In this document: piece by piece, positions 14,932 to 15,929 of the stretch
How positions within the stretch are numbered: position 1 is the first letter of the stretch
Layout: the number at the start of each line of letters is the position of its first letter
Source of the DNA: an uncultured Campylobacter sp.
GTDB taxonomy: Bacteria > Campylobacterota > Campylobacteria > Campylobacterales > Campylobacteraceae
Direction of reading: 5' to 3'
DNA: 15,929 bases
NCBI RefSeq assembly: GCF_937996225.1
Contig: NZ_CALKTC010000028.1
Location: 1 to 15,929, forward strand
Program-made: the position numbers and the translations under genes
Notes under the pieces: model-generated
What the model was told of the DNA's origin: nothing
Seen by the model: only the letters and a program-made list of their open reading frames with translations
Databases searched by the model: none

Positions 14932-15486
14932 ATGAAAAATTTTATAATTTTTGCCGTTTTGGCGGCACTGCTTGGAGGATGCGCGGGCAAAAAAGATCAA
15001 AACGGAATTGCCGACTCGGAAGATATCGCAATGTTAAGCTTTGACAAAAATATTTCCACCAGATACCGAGCCCATAACGGAAAACTCTATAAAAATGGCA
15101 AAGTGTTAGGCAAATATCTTACGGCACCGGGACTTGGTACGCACATTTATACTGATGAAATGGGAAATGGTTATATAGATCCCAGCGCGACAAAGGAACA
15201 TAATTCTAAAAAAATTACGGAGATAATATTCGTTCCGAACGAATTTATTAAAGTGATCTCTTATAGCCATAATGACGGCGTTTGTAAAGCATTGTCCGCA
15301 GGAAAATATGTACATATAAAGGAGTATATCACTATATATTCACGAGGCGAGCCGATCGTGGCATATAGTTATGATGTTTTGATGTCAAGAAAAGGAATGG
15401 GGAAAATTTCATCCAGGTATAATTTCGTTAATGAAAAGTTATCTTATGTGGATAAAAAAATTTTAGAAAAACAAGTTAAGATATAG
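14932..15486 (+). CDS. Small lipoprotein of unknown function
   Basis: A 184-residue protein with a lipoprotein signal peptide: basic start MKN, hydrophobic core FIIFAVLAALLGG, and lipobox LGGC with the acylated cysteine at C17. The ATG is preceded by a strong site TAAGGAG (14919-14925). Alanine at +2 of the mature protein is compatible with outer-membrane sorting under E. coli rules. The mature part (about 168 residues) is basic and soluble, with patches such as HNGKLYKNGKVLGKYL and YITIYSRGEPIVAYSYDVL that look like beta strands. I do not recognise the family. It stands alone between a terminator and an AT-rich gap, and its own DNA is richer in AT than the genes to the left, so it may belong to the accessory region that follows. 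Confidence 0.85.
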   Translation: MKNFIIFAVLAALLGGCAGKKDQNGIADSEDIAMLSFDKNISTRYRAHNGKLYKNGKVLGKYLTAPGLGTHIYTDEMGNGYIDPSATKEHNSKKITEIIFVPNEFIKVISYSHNDGVCKALSAGKYVHIKEYITIYSRGEPIVAYSYDVLMSRKGMGKISSRYNFVNEKLSYVDKKILEKQVKI

Positions 15487-15493
15487 TTTAACT
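15474..15493. other. Inverted repeat over the lipoprotein stop codon
   Basis: AGTTAA (15474-15479) and TTAACT (15488-15493) flank the TAG stop with an 8-base loop. The stem is AT-rich and no T-run follows closely, so as a terminator it would be weak. Confidence 0.25.
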
Positions 15494-15523
15494 AACAAAA
15501 TAATTTTGAAATAAAAAAAGTAA

Positions 15524-15537
15524 GTTAAAATTTTAAC
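15524..15537. promoter_or_regulatory. Perfect 14-bp palindrome, possible operator
   Basis: GTTAAAATTTTAAC is a perfect palindrome ending 10 bases before a TATAAT box, roughly where a -35 element would lie. This is a usual place for a repressor or activator site. It also contains AAATTT-like core sequence, which is common throughout the window, so chance cannot be excluded. Confidence 0.4.
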
Positions 15538-15547
15538 AAAGTTTTTG

Positions 15548-15553
15548 TATAAT
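15548..15553 (+). promoter_or_regulatory. -10 box, upstream of two tandem candidates
   Basis: TATAAT within TTTTTGTATAATAATTTT, just downstream of the 14-bp palindrome. It would give a leader of about 110 bases for the MazG-like gene; I see no gene in that leader. Confidence 0.45.
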
Positions 15554-15627
15554 AATTTTATTTGTAAAAATAAGAGATTTCTTGCCAAATTTTATTAAAT
15601 TGATTTGACTATATTTCTAAAAAATTG

Positions 15628-15633
15628 TATAAT
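15628..15633 (+). promoter_or_regulatory. -10 box close to the MazG-like gene
   Basis: TATAAT within AAATTGTATAATTTTTTT, 37 bases before the ATG at 15671. It shares the TTGTATAAT core with the box at 15548, so the two may be tandem promoters. Transcription would start near 15640. Confidence 0.55.
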
Positions 15634-15670
15634 TTTTTTAAAATGATGGTAAAGAAATGGGTGAAAAATT

Positions 15671-15929
15671 ATGATGACTTTAAAGGAAGTTCAATATTTA
15701 ATTAAACATATTGAACAGGGGACTCTGGAAGAAAAAGAAGACTTGCGAAATGAAAGAGAAAAGAAGGACAATATTCAGAGAATTGTCTTAAAATTGATTG
15801 AAGAATTTGGGGAACTTGCTGAAAATATTAGAAAAAACACGAGATTTAATGGGAAAAATATCAAAGGAACTATCGAAGAGGAAGTTTTTGATGTGTTTTA
15901 TTACACAATTGCCATCGCTAATGAATACG
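15671..15929 (+). CDS. MazG-like nucleotide pyrophosphohydrolase, 3' end missing
   Basis: The frame starts at ATG 15671 (a second ATG follows at 15674) after GGGTGA and stays open to the right edge, giving 86 visible residues. A charged helical N-terminus (EEKEDLRNEREKKDN) precedes the all-alpha NTP-PPase signature: EEFGE (E44, E45, E48) and, about 20 residues later, EVFD (E71, D74), the EExxE...ExxD acidic set that binds magnesium. Such enzymes hydrolyse (d)NTPs to monophosphate and pyrophosphate, acting as house-cleaning or phage-response enzymes. The DNA is strongly AT-rich, with codons like TTA, ATT and GAA favoured, unlike the operon to the left, which suggests a separate origin. The C-terminus and any fused domain are not visible. 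Confidence 0.8.
   Translation, partial: MMTLKEVQYLIKHIEQGTLEEKEDLRNEREKKDNIQRIVLKLIEEFGELAENIRKNTRFNGKNIKGTIEEEVFDVFYYTIAIANEY

Noticed and set aside
15643..15705. Short plus-strand frame starting at ATG 15643 (MMVKKW...)
   Set aside because: About 20 codons, different frame from the MazG-like gene, and no ribosome site; more likely leader sequence.

Overview
The window looks like chromosomal DNA of a Campylobacter-type epsilonproteobacterium. The protein styles (Jag, MnmE, LpxL/HtrB, a PurL starting MDKK), the jag-mnmE pairing and the ATG-overlap operon style fit that group. Base composition is fairly high in GC for Campylobacter through about position 14900, which points to one of the oral, GC-richer species (C. 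gracilis / showae / rectus type). The species is an inference, not a demonstration.

Layout. 1-2375: the 3' part of a Jag/KhpB-type RNA-binding protein, open at the left edge, then mnmE (tRNA wobble-uridine GTPase) with a large extra segment inside its G domain. 2376-2434: a short gap with a clear -10 box. 2435-11552: one uninterrupted plus-strand envelope polysaccharide / lipooligosaccharide operon of nine genes. In order these are lpxL/htrB, an ELM1-family protein, a GT4 glycosyltransferase, an O-antigen-ligase-like membrane protein, polysaccharide deacetylase 1, a second GT4, a CgeB-like glycosyltransferase, polysaccharide deacetylase 2 and a GT2 glycosyltransferase. Every junction overlaps, mostly by the four bases ATGA or GTGA, so translation is probably coupled from end to end. 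11553-14799: purL, then a membrane-anchored TerB-J-domain protein with a Gly/Tyr/Ser-rich linker. 14800-14931: a strong hairpin terminator and a second hairpin. 14932-15486: a small lipoprotein of unknown function. 15487-15929: much more AT-rich DNA with a perfect 14-bp palindrome, two TATAAT boxes and the start of a MazG-like nucleotide pyrophosphohydrolase that runs off the right edge.

How the genes work together. LpxL finishes lipid A acylation. The four glycosyltransferases and the ELM1-like protein would build a core or O-chain, the WaaL/Wzy-like protein would transfer or polymerise it, and the two paralogous anchored deacetylases would remove acetyl groups from sugars. The exact glycan cannot be read from sequence.

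The most unusual signal is that several otherwise conserved proteins (MnmE, the ELM1 protein, the second GT4) carry in-frame low-complexity inserts or extensions of about 45-150 residues. Two of these are studded with the palindromic hexamer AAATTT, read as repeated Asn-Phe/Asn-Leu words, and the third contains an exact 30-bp-period tandem repeat. AAATTT is also strikingly over-abundant across the window. This suggests a genome-wide process that seeds and expands in-frame sequence.
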